The translations under genes and the position numbers were made by a program. Positions 53,750 to 63,138 of a DNA stretch of 64,000 nucleotides are shown in pieces. The notes beneath the pieces were generated by a model. It was not told where the DNA came from, searched no databases, and saw only the letters and a list, made by a program, of their open reading frames with translations. The stretch is from Streptomyces pinistramenti. GTDB lineage: Bacteria; Actinomycetota; Actinomycetes; Streptomycetales; Streptomycetaceae. The stretch spans positions 62,001-126,000 of the forward strand of contig NZ_JAJCXB010000006.1 in NCBI RefSeq assembly GCF_020564935.1, read 5' to 3'. Numbering within the stretch: the stretch's first letter is position 1; each line of letters begins with the position of its first letter.

Positions 53750-55120
53750 GTGACCGCAGAGGCCGTCCAGGCAGCCGCGCCTCGCTCCGCCGAGGCCCCC
53801 TCTGCCGCCGCCCAGCCACCTGGCGACCGCCCGCTGCGCATCGCGATGCTCACGTACAAGGGGAACCCGTTCTGCGGCGGGCAGGGCGTCTACGTACGCC
53901 ACCTCTCGCGCGAACTCGCCCGCCTCGGGCACGCCGTCGAAGTGATCGGCGCCCAGCCCTACCCCGTACTCGACGAAGGCGTGCCGCTCACCGAACTCGC
54001 CAGCCTCGACCTCTACCGCCAGCCCGACCCGTTCCGCACCCCAGGGCGCGGCGAGTACCGCGACTGGATCGACGCACTCGAAGTCGCCACGATGTGGACC
54101 GGCGGCTTCCCCGAACCGCTGACCTTCTCGCTGCGGGCCCGGCGCCATCTCGCCGCCCGCCGCGGCCGGTTCGACGTCGTGCACGACAACCAGACGCTCG
54201 GCTACGGCCTGCTCGGCGGCCCCCGCGCCCTCGGCGCCCCGCTGGTCACCACCATCCACCACCCCATCACCGTCGACCGCCGCCTGGACCTCGCGGCGGC
54301 CGACGGCGTCAAGCGCCGCGCCTCGGTCCGCCGCTGGTACGGCTTCACCCGTATGCAGAAGCGCGTCGCCCGCCGGCTGCCCTCCGTGCTGACCGTCTCC
54401 GGCTCCTCCCGCCAGGAGATCTCCGACGACCTCGGCGTGCCCGACGACCGGATCCACGTCGTGCCCATCGGCGCCGACACCGACCTCTTCGCGCCCGACC
54501 CTTCCGTCCCCGAGGTGCCCGGCCGGATCGTCACCACCTCCAGCGCCGACGTGCCCCTCAAGGGCCTGATCCACCTCGTCGAAGCGCTCGCCAAGGTGCG
54601 CACCGAGAACCCCGAGGCGCATCTCGTCGTGGTCGGCAAGCGCGCCGACGACGGCCCGGTCGCCGCCGCCATCGAACGGCACGGCCTGTCCGGCGCCATC
54701 GAGTTCGTCAAGGGCATCAGCGACGCCGAACTCGTCGACCTCGTGCGCAGCGCCCAGATCGCCTGCGTCCCCTCGCTCTACGAGGGCTTCTCGCTGCCGG
54801 CCGCCGAGGCGATGGCCACCGGCACCCCGCTGCTCGCCACCACCGGCGGCGCCATCCCCGAGGTCGCGGGGCCCGACGGTGAGACCTGCCTCGCGGTGCC
54901 GCCGGGCGACGCGCAGGCGCTGGCCGCCGGACTTCTGCGGCTCCTGGGCGACGCCCCGCTGCGCGCCCGCCTCGGCGCGGCAGGCCGCGCCCGCGTGCTG
55001 GCCCGCTTCACCTGGCGGCAGGCCGCCATCGGCACCGCCGAGCGCTACCGCGAGGCCATCGCCCTCCAAGGGGACCGGGCCGCGGCCGCAGGACGCCGCA
55101 CCGCACTCGCGCCGAGCTAG
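53750..55120 (+). CDS. GT4-family glycosyltransferase
   Basis: 456 residues from GTG 53750 with AAGGGGG upstream; the frame is open to 53609 but that part overlaps the operator. GT-B fold: N-terminal RIAMLTYKGNPFCGGQGVYV, FDVVHDNQTLGYGLLGG, TIHHPITVDRR. The C-terminal donor domain has VPIGADTDLF, VTTSSADVPLKG, VVVGKRADDG and the E-x7-E PSLYEGFSLPAAEAMATGTP. Retaining, nucleotide-sugar dependent. Head of a cassette with a methyltransferase and a toroid protein. Confidence 0.88.
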   Translation: MTAEAVQAAAPRSAEAPSAAAQPPGDRPLRIAMLTYKGNPFCGGQGVYVRHLSRELARLGHAVEVIGAQPYPVLDEGVPLTELASLDLYRQPDPFRTPGRGEYRDWIDALEVATMWTGGFPEPLTFSLRARRHLAARRGRFDVVHDNQTLGYGLLGGPRALGAPLVTTIHHPITVDRRLDLAAADGVKRRASVRRWYGFTRMQKRVARRLPSVLTVSGSSRQEISDDLGVPDDRIHVVPIGADTDLFAPDPSVPEVPGRIVTTSSADVPLKGLIHLVEALAKVRTENPEAHLVVVGKRADDGPVAAAIERHGLSGAIEFVKGISDAELVDLVRSAQIACVPSLYEGFSLPAAEAMATGTPLLATTGGAIPEVAGPDGETCLAVPPGDAQALAAGLLRLLGDAPLRARLGAAGRARVLARFTWRQAAIGTAERYREAIALQGDRAAAAGRRTALAPS

Positions 55121-55215
55121 CCGCACCGGCCGCACCGCACACCCCCGCCACCACCCCAGCCCCACCCGCGACCACCATCGACCCGCCCCGACCCGCCGGA
55201 CGAAAGCAGAACGCC

Positions 55216-55950
55216 GTGCTGACCGTCGACTTTTCCCGCTTCCCGCTCGCCCCGGGCGACCGCGTGCTCGACCTGGGCTGCGGCGCCGGCCGGCACGCCT
55301 TCGAGTGCTACCGGCGCGGCGCGCAGGTCGTCGCCCTCGACCAGAACGGCGAGGAGATCCGTGAGGTCGCCAAGTGGTTCGCCGCCATGAAGGAGGCCGG
55401 CGAGGCCCCGGAGGGCGCCACCGCCACCGCCATGGAGGGCGACGCGCTGGCCCTGCCCTTCCCCGACGACAGCTTCGACGTCGTCATCATCTCCGAGGTC
55501 ATGGAGCACATCCCGGACGACAAGGGCGTACTCGCCGAAATGGTGCGGGTGCTGCGCCCCGGCGGACGGATAGCGGTCACCGTCCCGCGCTACGGCCCGG
55601 AGAAGGTCTGCTGGGCGCTGAGCGACGCCTACCACGAGGTCGAGGGCGGCCACATCCGCATCTACCGCGGCGACGAACTGCTCACCAAGATGCGCGCCGC
55701 GGGACTCAAGCCCTACGGCACCCACCACGCCCACGGACTGCACAGCCCCTACTGGTGGCTGAAGTGCGCCTTCGGCGTCGACAACGACCAGGCCCTGCCG
55801 GTCAAGGCGTACCACAAGCTGCTGGTCTGGGACATCATGAAGAAGCCGCTGGCCACCCGGCTCGCCGAGCAGGCGCTCAACCCCCTCATCGGCAAGAGCT
55901 TCGTCGCCTACGCCACCAAGCCGCACCTCCCCGAGGCGGCCGCCAAGTGA
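55216..55950 (+). CDS. Class I SAM methyltransferase
   Basis: 244 residues from GTG 55216. SAM motifs: VLDLGCGAGRHAFECYRRG, VVALDQNGEEI, EGDALALPFPDDSFDVV, ISEVMEHIPDD (post-II), VLRPGGRIAVTVPRY. The Methyltransf_11 core is followed by a specific tail (HIRIYRGDELLTKMRAAGLK, HHAHGLHSPYWWLKCAFG). Mycobacterial Rv0224c has similar neighbours. Likely methylates the glycolipid or glycan made by the adjacent transferase. Confidence 0.88.
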   Translation: MLTVDFSRFPLAPGDRVLDLGCGAGRHAFECYRRGAQVVALDQNGEEIREVAKWFAAMKEAGEAPEGATATAMEGDALALPFPDDSFDVVIISEVMEHIPDDKGVLAEMVRVLRPGGRIAVTVPRYGPEKVCWALSDAYHEVEGGHIRIYRGDELLTKMRAAGLKPYGTHHAHGLHSPYWWLKCAFGVDNDQALPVKAYHKLLVWDIMKKPLATRLAEQALNPLIGKSFVAYATKPHLPEAAAK

Positions 55951-57017
55951 CGAGTCCCGGACGTACCGAACGCCTCGTCCTGCCGGGCGTGCTCACCGCC
56001 GAGCAGGCGGCCCGCACCGTCGCCGGCATCATCGCCGCCCAGCGCGAGGACGGCGCCATCCCGTGGTTCCGCGGCCACCACCTCGACCCGTGGGACCACA
56101 CCGAGGCCGCCATGGCCCTGGACGCGGCCGGCGAACACGAGCGCGCCGAGGCCGCGTACGACTGGCTCGTCCGCACCCAGAACTCCGACGGCTCCTGGTA
56201 CGCGGCCTACGCCGACGGCGACGCCGACGCCCCCACCGACCGCGGCCGCGAGACCAACTTCTGCGCCTACATCGCCGTCGGCGTCTGGCACCACTTCCTG
56301 TCCACCGGCGACGAGACCTTCCTCGACCGGATGTGGCCCGCCGTCTACGCGGCCGTCGAGTTCGTACTCGAACTCCAGCAGCCCGGCGGTCAGATCGGCT
56401 GGAAGCGCGAGGACGACGGCACCCCCGTCGCCGACGCGCTGCTGACCGGCTCGTCCTCCGTCCACCAGGCACTGCGCTGCGCGCTGGCCCTCGCCGAACA
56501 GCGCGAGGAGCCGCAGCCCGACTGGGAACTGGCGCTCGGCCGCCTGGGCCACGCGATACGCAGCCACCCGGAACGGTTCCTGGACAAGTCCCGCTACTCG
56601 ATGGACTGGTACTACCCGGTGCTCGGCGGCGCGCTGCGCGGCGCGGCAGCCAGGGCCAGGATCGACGACGCCTGGGAACAGTTCGTCGTGCCGGGGCTCG
56701 GCGTGCGCTGCGTGCTGCCCAACCCCTGGGTCACCGGCGGCGAGAGCGCCGAACTGGCCCTCGCCCTCTGGGCGATGGGCGAGTCCGACCGCGCGGTGCA
56801 GATCCTCAAGTGGATGCAGCACCTGCGGGCGGACGACGGCCTCTACTGGACCGGCTACGTCTTCGACGACGACGCGATCTGGCCCGCCGAACTGACCTCC
56901 TGGACCGCCGGATCGCTGCTCCTCGCGGTGGCCGCGCTGGGCGGCGACGAGGCGACCACCTCGGTCTTCGGCGGCGACCGGCTGCCGACCGGCCTCGCCC
57001 CGGACTGCTGCCGCTGA
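55947..57017 (+). CDS. Prenyltransferase-like alpha/alpha-toroid protein
   Basis: 356 residues from GTG 55947 in a GTGA overlap. Helical repeats with the QNSDGSWYAAY, WDHTEAAMALDAAGEHERAE and RADDGLYWTGYVFDD signatures of six-hairpin/prenyltransferase-like barrels. PWFRGHHLDPWDH and DWYYPVLGGAL are specific to this actinobacterial group. No zinc site of protein prenyltransferases and no DxDD. It may be a glycoside hydrolase-like or carrier-binding partner of the glycosyltransferase; reaction unknown. Confidence 0.72.
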   Translation: MTSPGRTERLVLPGVLTAEQAARTVAGIIAAQREDGAIPWFRGHHLDPWDHTEAAMALDAAGEHERAEAAYDWLVRTQNSDGSWYAAYADGDADAPTDRGRETNFCAYIAVGVWHHFLSTGDETFLDRMWPAVYAAVEFVLELQQPGGQIGWKREDDGTPVADALLTGSSSVHQALRCALALAEQREEPQPDWELALGRLGHAIRSHPERFLDKSRYSMDWYYPVLGGALRGAAARARIDDAWEQFVVPGLGVRCVLPNPWVTGGESAELALALWAMGESDRAVQILKWMQHLRADDGLYWTGYVFDDDAIWPAELTSWTAGSLLLAVAALGGDEATTSVFGGDRLPTGLAPDCCR

Positions 57018-57105
57018 CCCACGTCCCGGCACGTACGGCCTGCCGCCCCGCCTGCCCCGGGCGCACCCCGGATGCCCCGGAGGGTGCGCCCCGGCGGCAC
57101 ATACC

Positions 57106-57645
57106 ATGACAGCCATGAGCAAAAGCCCCCTCGCCGCCGTTGTCCTCCTCAGCGCTGCCGCGGTCGGCGGGTGCGTCTCACCGGCGGATCAGGACCCGCG
57201 GGGCGGCGCGTCCGCCTCGACCGCCGACGACGACGCCTGGGGCAAGGGCGACCACGAGAAGGCGATGAAGCGCCTCTCCCGCGCCGCCCGCGACCCGGAC
57301 GCCGAACTCGTCGACGACGGCTACGCGTACGGCAAGGAGGGCCTCGACCGGACCTTCCGCACCCCGGGCGAGCGGCCCTACCGCCTCGACATCGGCTGCG
57401 AAGCCCCCGGAACCCGCGAACTCACCCTCCGTCTACGGCGCGGCAGTACGACGCAGGAGTGGGCGGTGGCCTGCAACGACCGGCTGCCGGACGCGTTCAA
57501 CATCCCCGCTGCCGACCAGCCGTTCACCGCCACCCTGCACACACCCGGCAGCATGACCAACGGCCTGATCCACTGGCGGCTGAGCACCCTCGGCAAGGAA
57601 GACGTCGAGGACTGCCCCGACGACATCGAGGGCTGCGACGCCTGA
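57106..57645 (+). CDS. Small lipoprotein, function unknown
   Basis: 179 residues from ATG 57106 (ATG 57115 also possible). Signal SPLAAVVLLSAAAVGG followed by lipobox Cys (VGGC). Mature chain: acidic spacer, then a beta-rich domain (YRLDIGCEAPGTRELTLRLR, WAVACNDRLPDAFNIP, FTATLHTPGSMTNGLIHWRL) with two Cys pairs, and acidic end. No family recognised. Eighty-eight bases after the cassette above; may be separate. Confidence 0.72.
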   Translation: MTAMSKSPLAAVVLLSAAAVGGCVSPADQDPRGGASASTADDDAWGKGDHEKAMKRLSRAARDPDAELVDDGYAYGKEGLDRTFRTPGERPYRLDIGCEAPGTRELTLRLRRGSTTQEWAVACNDRLPDAFNIPAADQPFTATLHTPGSMTNGLIHWRLSTLGKEDVEDCPDDIEGCDA

Positions 57646-57829
57646 GCGGCAGCGATGACGGCCGGCGAAACGGGCGGCATTTCCCTGTCCGGGGCCCGAT
57701 CAGGGAAACCGGAAAGAGGGCGGGACCATCCTGCCGATGGACGACCGGCGCCGTACGACGCGGCGGCCGGCCGGCTGCGCGGCACAAAGGACGAGCCGGC
57801 CGGCCGCCACCTGCATTACCGTGCGGCCC

Positions 57830-58633
57830 ATGACTTTTGAGGGCTCGCTCACCCACGAGCGCTACTGCACCGAACTCCTCGCCGAGACCGCGGCGTTGCG
57901 CGCCATCCTGCACAAGAGCGACCTGTCGGCCACGGTGCCCACCTGTCCCGACTGGTCCCTGACCGACCTCGTCCTGCACGTCGGCGGCGCGCACCGCTGG
58001 GCGGGCGCCCTGGTAGCCGCCCGCGCCACCGAGAACATCGACATGGCGACCCTCCCCGGGATCGAAGGGCCTGCCGACGTCACCCCTGACACGCTCGACG
58101 CCTGGCTCGCCGAGGGAGTCGACGAGACCGTTCGGGAACTGCGCGCGGCGGGCCCCGACGCGGCGGTGTGGACGTGGTCGCCGGTGCAACGGGCCGGGTT
58201 CTGGGCGCGGCGGATGACCCACGAGACGCTGATCCACCGCGCCGACGCCGCACTGACCGCCGGCGTGGACTTCGCGGCGGATCCCGAGGTCGCCGCCGAC
58301 TGCGTGGAGGAGTGGCTCCAGCTGTGCGCCATGCCGGCCCTCGCCGAACGCCTGGCGGCCAAGGGCGAGCCGCTGTTCGGGCCCGGCCGCAGCATCCATC
58401 TGCACGCCACCGATACGTCGCCCGAGCTGAACGCCGAGTGGTTCCTCGACCTGAGCGGCGACCGGCTGGTCCACCGCAGGGGGCACGAAAAGGCCGCCGT
58501 CGCCCTGCGCGGCCCGCTCACCGAGGTGCTGCGGGTCTTCTACCGCAGGCTGCCGGCCGACAGCGAACTGGTCGAGATCGTGGGCGACCGCGCGCTCCTC
58601 GACCTGTGGCTGGAGTACGCGACCTTCGGCTGA
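57830..58633 (+). CDS. MDMPI-type (mycothiol-dependent maleylpyruvate isomerase family) protein
   Basis: 267 residues from ATG 57830. The DinB-like metal domain is visible: VPTCPDWSLTDLVLHVGGAH (first His ligands) and RMTHETLIHRADAAL (further His ligands). The C-terminal half is a sterol-carrier-like/MDMPI_C domain (SPELNAEWFLDLSGDRLVH, EVLRVFYRRLPADSELVEIV). Family enzymes use mycothiol for isomerisation or conjugation. Substrate unknown. Convergent with the LLM gene. Confidence 0.85.
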   Translation: MTFEGSLTHERYCTELLAETAALRAILHKSDLSATVPTCPDWSLTDLVLHVGGAHRWAGALVAARATENIDMATLPGIEGPADVTPDTLDAWLAEGVDETVRELRAAGPDAAVWTWSPVQRAGFWARRMTHETLIHRADAALTAGVDFAADPEVAADCVEEWLQLCAMPALAERLAAKGEPLFGPGRSIHLHATDTSPELNAEWFLDLSGDRLVHRRGHEKAAVALRGPLTEVLRVFYRRLPADSELVEIVGDRALLDLWLEYATFG

Positions 58634-58662
58634 GGCGGAGGCCGGGCCGCGCGCACCGGCCG

Positions 58663-59673
58663 TCAGCTCGTCAGTTCGGCCAGGACCCGCAGGGTGTGCG
58701 GGTCCGGGGCCGTGACGAGCAGGTCGGTGACCGGGCCCGCGCGCCACAACTCCAGCCGCTCCGCGATCCGCTCCCGCGGCCCCACCAGCGAGATCTCATC
58801 GGCGAACGCGTCCGGCACGGCGTGCACCGCCTCCTGCCTGCGGCCCTGGAGGAACAGCTCCTGCACCCGCCCGGCCGCCTCCGCGAAGCCCATCCGCGCC
58901 ATCAGGTCCGCGTGGAAATTCTTCGCCGCATGTCCCATCCCGCCGATGTAGAAGCCCAGCATCGCCTTGACCGGCAGCAGCCCTTCGGCGATGTCCTCGC
59001 AGACCACCGCCCGCGCCATCGGGGCGATGCGGAAGCCCTCGGGTGCGTCCTCAAGTGACGTCCGGTAGACGTCGGTACGCAGCGGCGACCAGTACAACGG
59101 CAGCCAGCCGTCCGCGATCCGGGTCGTCTGGGCGATGTTCCTGGGGCCCTCGGCGCCCAGCAGGACGGGCAGCTCGGACCGCAGCGGATGGGTGATCGGC
59201 TTGAGCGGCTTGCCGAGGCCGGTGCCGTCCGCGCCGCGGTAGGGGAGCGGATGGAAGCGTCCGTCCACCTCCACCGGGCCCTGCCGGCGCAGGACTTGGC
59301 GGATCGCGTCGACGTACTCGCGGGTCGCGGTCAGCGGGCTCTTCGGGAACGGCCGTCCGTACCAGCCCTCGACGACCTGCGGCCCCGACAGGCCGAGGCC
59401 GAGCAGCATCCGGCCGCCGGAGAGGTGGTCGAGGGTCAGCGCGTGCATCGCGGTGGCCGTCGGGGTGCGGGCGGCCATCTGGGCGATGCCGGTGCCCAGT
59501 TCGATGCGGGAGGTGTGCGCGGCGATCCAGGTGAGCGCGGTGAACGCGTCCGAGCCCCAGGCTTCCGCCGTCCACACAGATCCGTAGCCAAGGCGTTCCG
59601 CCTCGCGGGCGAGTTCGAGATGCCGGGGATCGGGGCCGCGCCCCCAGTAGCCGAGTGCCAGACCCAGTCGCAT
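58663..59673 (-). CDS. LLM-class flavin/F420-dependent oxidoreductase
   Basis: 336 residues. Bacterial luciferase-like TIM barrel: MRLGLALGYWGRGPDP, EAERLGYGSVWTAEAWGSDA, IELGTGIAQMAARTPTATAM, LSGGRMLLGLGLSGPQVVEGW, LLGAEGPRN and IADGWLPLYWSP. The TGIxQMxARTP block marks F420-dependent members. The nearest remembered relative is mycobacterial Rv3520c, part of the KstR regulon. Its promoter has the best CTGACG palindrome in the window. Confidence 0.88.
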   Translation of the reverse strand: MRLGLALGYWGRGPDPRHLELAREAERLGYGSVWTAEAWGSDAFTALTWIAAHTSRIELGTGIAQMAARTPTATAMHALTLDHLSGGRMLLGLGLSGPQVVEGWYGRPFPKSPLTATREYVDAIRQVLRRQGPVEVDGRFHPLPYRGADGTGLGKPLKPITHPLRSELPVLLGAEGPRNIAQTTRIADGWLPLYWSPLRTDVYRTSLEDAPEGFRIAPMARAVVCEDIAEGLLPVKAMLGFYIGGMGHAAKNFHADLMARMGFAEAAGRVQELFLQGRRQEAVHAVPDAFADEISLVGPRERIAERLELWRAGPVTDLLVTAPDPHTLRVLAELTS

Positions 59674-59733
59674 GCCCGCCCCTCCCGGATGCCCCGCAGC
59701 CCGTGCGCCTTCCGGCGGCCCGCCAGTCGCAAA

Positions 59734-59750
59734 ACTGACGACGCGTCAGA
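59734..59750 (-). promoter_or_regulatory. CTGACG-type palindrome upstream of the LLM oxidoreductase
   Basis: CTGACG-ACG-CGTCAG, perfect six-base arms, 61-77 bases before the start codon. Third member of a set with 42024 and 50864. Confidence 0.65.
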
Positions 59751-59844
59751 ATAACTGTCGGCGCACTGTACGGCCCGGCGCCCGGCAGCGCAACGGCCCC
59801 CCGCCCGAAGGCGAGGGGCCGTGCGGACCGCTGTGTGTGCCGGG

Positions 59845-60711
59845 TCAGCCGCGCTGGATCCCGGTGGTGTCCTGCAGGACGCCGCGACGGCCGTCCTGGG
59901 TCTGCGCGATCAGGGCCTGGCCGCGCTGCTCCACCGCGAGATACCAGGTGCCGGGCGCCAGTTCCGCGATCGGCGACGGCGAACCGTCCTCGCCGTACAG
60001 CGGGCGCGCGACGGGCACCGCGAACCAGAACGGCGCGAAGTCCGCGGGCGCACCGGCCGCCGGGGACGCGCCCTGCGGGCCGCCCGCGGTGGCATCCGCC
60101 GGGGCCTGCTGCCCGCCGAAGCTCTGCCCCTGCTGAGGCTGGCCGGGCTGCGGCTGCTGCTGGCCGCCGGGGTAGCCGTAGCCGTGCCCCTGCGGCTGCT
60201 GCTGCGCGCCCGGGTAGCCGTAACCGGGCTGCGGGCCCGCGCCGTACGGCGCCGCGGCCTGCGGCTTGGGCGCGCCGATCAGGGCGGCCTTCAGGGCGGG
60301 CACGAGCGGGGTGGCGATGGCGCCGCCGGCCAGCGCCAGGGAGGCGAGCAGGCCGAGGATCAGGCCGATCGACGGGCCGCCGCCATTGACGATCCACCAG
60401 AAGGCGGTCCAGACGACGAACGCCGACAGTGTGACACCCACCTGGTTCAGCTCCAGGCCGACGACCTTGGGCGGCTCCGGCAGGGCACGCGCGAGGACGA
60501 TCAGGACCGCCGCGATCACACCTGCCAGGTACACGCTCATCAGCAGCGGCAGTGCGTCCCAGGCGATCGGGCTCGCGGCGGGCGCCGGGCAGAACTTGCC
60601 GACGCAGTTGGACGCGCTCGTCGAGTAGAGAGGCAGGAACGAGGCGATGAACAGCAACACCGCTGCTCCGATCACCACGCCGTCGCCTCGAGTGAGGGAG
60701 CGGATGTTCAC
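59845..60711 (-). CDS. Four-helix membrane protein with Pro/Gln-rich linker
   Basis: 288 residues from GTG 60711 (AAAGGAC upstream). Helices: GDGVVIGAAVLLFIASFLPL, LLMSVYLAGVIAAVLIVLAR, VGVTLSAFVVWTAFWWIVNG and SIGLILGLLASLALAGGAIA. A Gly-Tyr-Pro-Gln repeat linker (GYGYPGAQQQPQ, GHGYGYPGGQQQPQ) and a C-terminal ordered part (FWFAVPVARPLYGED, AELAPGTWYLAVEQRG, GVLQDTTGIQRG) follow. Layout resembles DUF5336-type actinobacterial proteins. Function unknown. Confidence 0.7.
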   Translation of the reverse strand: MNIRSLTRGDGVVIGAAVLLFIASFLPLYSTSASNCVGKFCPAPAASPIAWDALPLLMSVYLAGVIAAVLIVLARALPEPPKVVGLELNQVGVTLSAFVVWTAFWWIVNGGGPSIGLILGLLASLALAGGAIATPLVPALKAALIGAPKPQAAAPYGAGPQPGYGYPGAQQQPQGHGYGYPGGQQQPQPGQPQQGQSFGGQQAPADATAGGPQGASPAAGAPADFAPFWFAVPVARPLYGEDGSPSPIAELAPGTWYLAVEQRGQALIAQTQDGRRGVLQDTTGIQRG

Positions 60712-60899
60712 GTAAAAGTCCTTTGTCGGTTTCGAGGTTCTGGTCGTCGCTGTCACTGGTGTGCGCGGTGCGAGGCACGGCGGTGGGCCCCCATCGTAAA
60801 GGGGAACCTGTCGCCCGGGTGGTCGGGTCGTCCTGCTGGTGGGGAACTGGTGGGGAAGCGGTATCGGCACGGTATCGAGCCCGCGACCCGCGCCCGTGT

Positions 60900-61826
60900 T
60901 CATCGCGTCAAGAAGTCCGTAATGCCCTCGGTGATCCCGCGCGCCGCCTTTTGCCGCCATTGCGGATCGGTCAATTGCGCCGCATCCTTCGGGTCGCGCA
61001 TATTGCCGCACTCGATGAACACCTTCGGCACCTTCGAGAGGTTGAGACCGCCGAGATCGGAACGCACGTCGAGGCCCGTTCCCTTGCCGACGTAATTCGA
61101 CGGTGCGCTGCCGGTCACCGCGACGAACCGGCCGGCCAGCCGCTTCCCCAGGTCCCTGGACGGTCCGACGATCGTGGAGGTGTCGGCGCCGCCCGCCGTG
61201 ACCCGCGCGGGAAGGATGACGTGGAAACCGCGGTTGCCGGCCGCCGATCCGTCGGCATGGACGGAGACCGCGGCATCGGCGCCCGCCGCGTTGCCCGCCG
61301 CGGCCCGCTCGTCCACGCACGGCCCGAACGCCCGGTCACCGTCCTGCGTGAACACCACCTTCGCGCCCTCCTCCCGGAGCAGGGCGCGGGCCCGGCGGGC
61401 GACGTCCAGGGTGAAGGACGCCTCGGCGTAGCCGTCGTCCGTGGAGGTGCCGGTGGTGTCGCACTCCTTGCGGGCGTTGCCGACGTCCACCGTTCGGGCG
61501 ATCTGCTCCGTGTGGTCGCGATTGCGCGGATTGTGGCCGGGGTCGATGACGACGACCTTGCCTCGCAACGTGCCGCGCCCGCCGTCATCCCGGCCTGCGC
61601 CGCCCCCCTGCCCGTCGCTCCCCTCGCCGCCGTGCGCGTCCGCGCCGGACGAGGCGCCGCCGGACGGTGTGCCGGACGCGGGCGGCGCGGCCCGCGGCGG
61701 CTCGCTCCTGCCCGCCGGGCGCCAGATCAGCCAGCTCGCGACCCCGGCGGCGACCAGGGCCACCAGCGTGACGACGAGGGCGCCGCGCGGGCGCCGGGGT
61801 GCGGGACGAGGGCTGCCGTTGAACAC
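60900..61826 (-). CDS. N-acetylmuramoyl-L-alanine amidase (Amidase_3)
   Basis: 308 residues from GTG 61826. A basic start and membrane anchor (GALVVTLVALVAAGVASWLI), a Gly/Ser linker, then the zinc amidase: KVVVIDPGHNPRNRD (His ligand), EASFTLDVARRARALL (Glu ligand), AAVSVHADGSAAGN (His ligand), KVFIECGNMRDPKDA (catalytic Glu). It cuts the MurNAc-L-Ala bond of peptidoglycan from the outer face of the membrane. Length is normal for the anchored actinobacterial type. Confidence 0.9.
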   Translation of the reverse strand: MFNGSPRPAPRRPRGALVVTLVALVAAGVASWLIWRPAGRSEPPRAAPPASGTPSGGASSGADAHGGEGSDGQGGGAGRDDGGRGTLRGKVVVIDPGHNPRNRDHTEQIARTVDVGNARKECDTTGTSTDDGYAEASFTLDVARRARALLREEGAKVVFTQDGDRAFGPCVDERAAAGNAAGADAAVSVHADGSAAGNRGFHVILPARVTAGGADTSTIVGPSRDLGKRLAGRFVAVTGSAPSNYVGKGTGLDVRSDLGGLNLSKVPKVFIECGNMRDPKDAAQLTDPQWRQKAARGITEGITDFLTR

Positions 61827-61845
61827 GTCGGCGATGGTAGCCCGC

Positions 61846-63138
<1,293 letters not shown>

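Noticed and set aside
47892..57017. Terpene cyclase or protein prenyltransferase activity for the two toroid proteins (47892-49190 and 55947-57017)
   Set aside because: Neither has a DxDD or zinc site. One is secreted and anchored. Only the fold is suggested.
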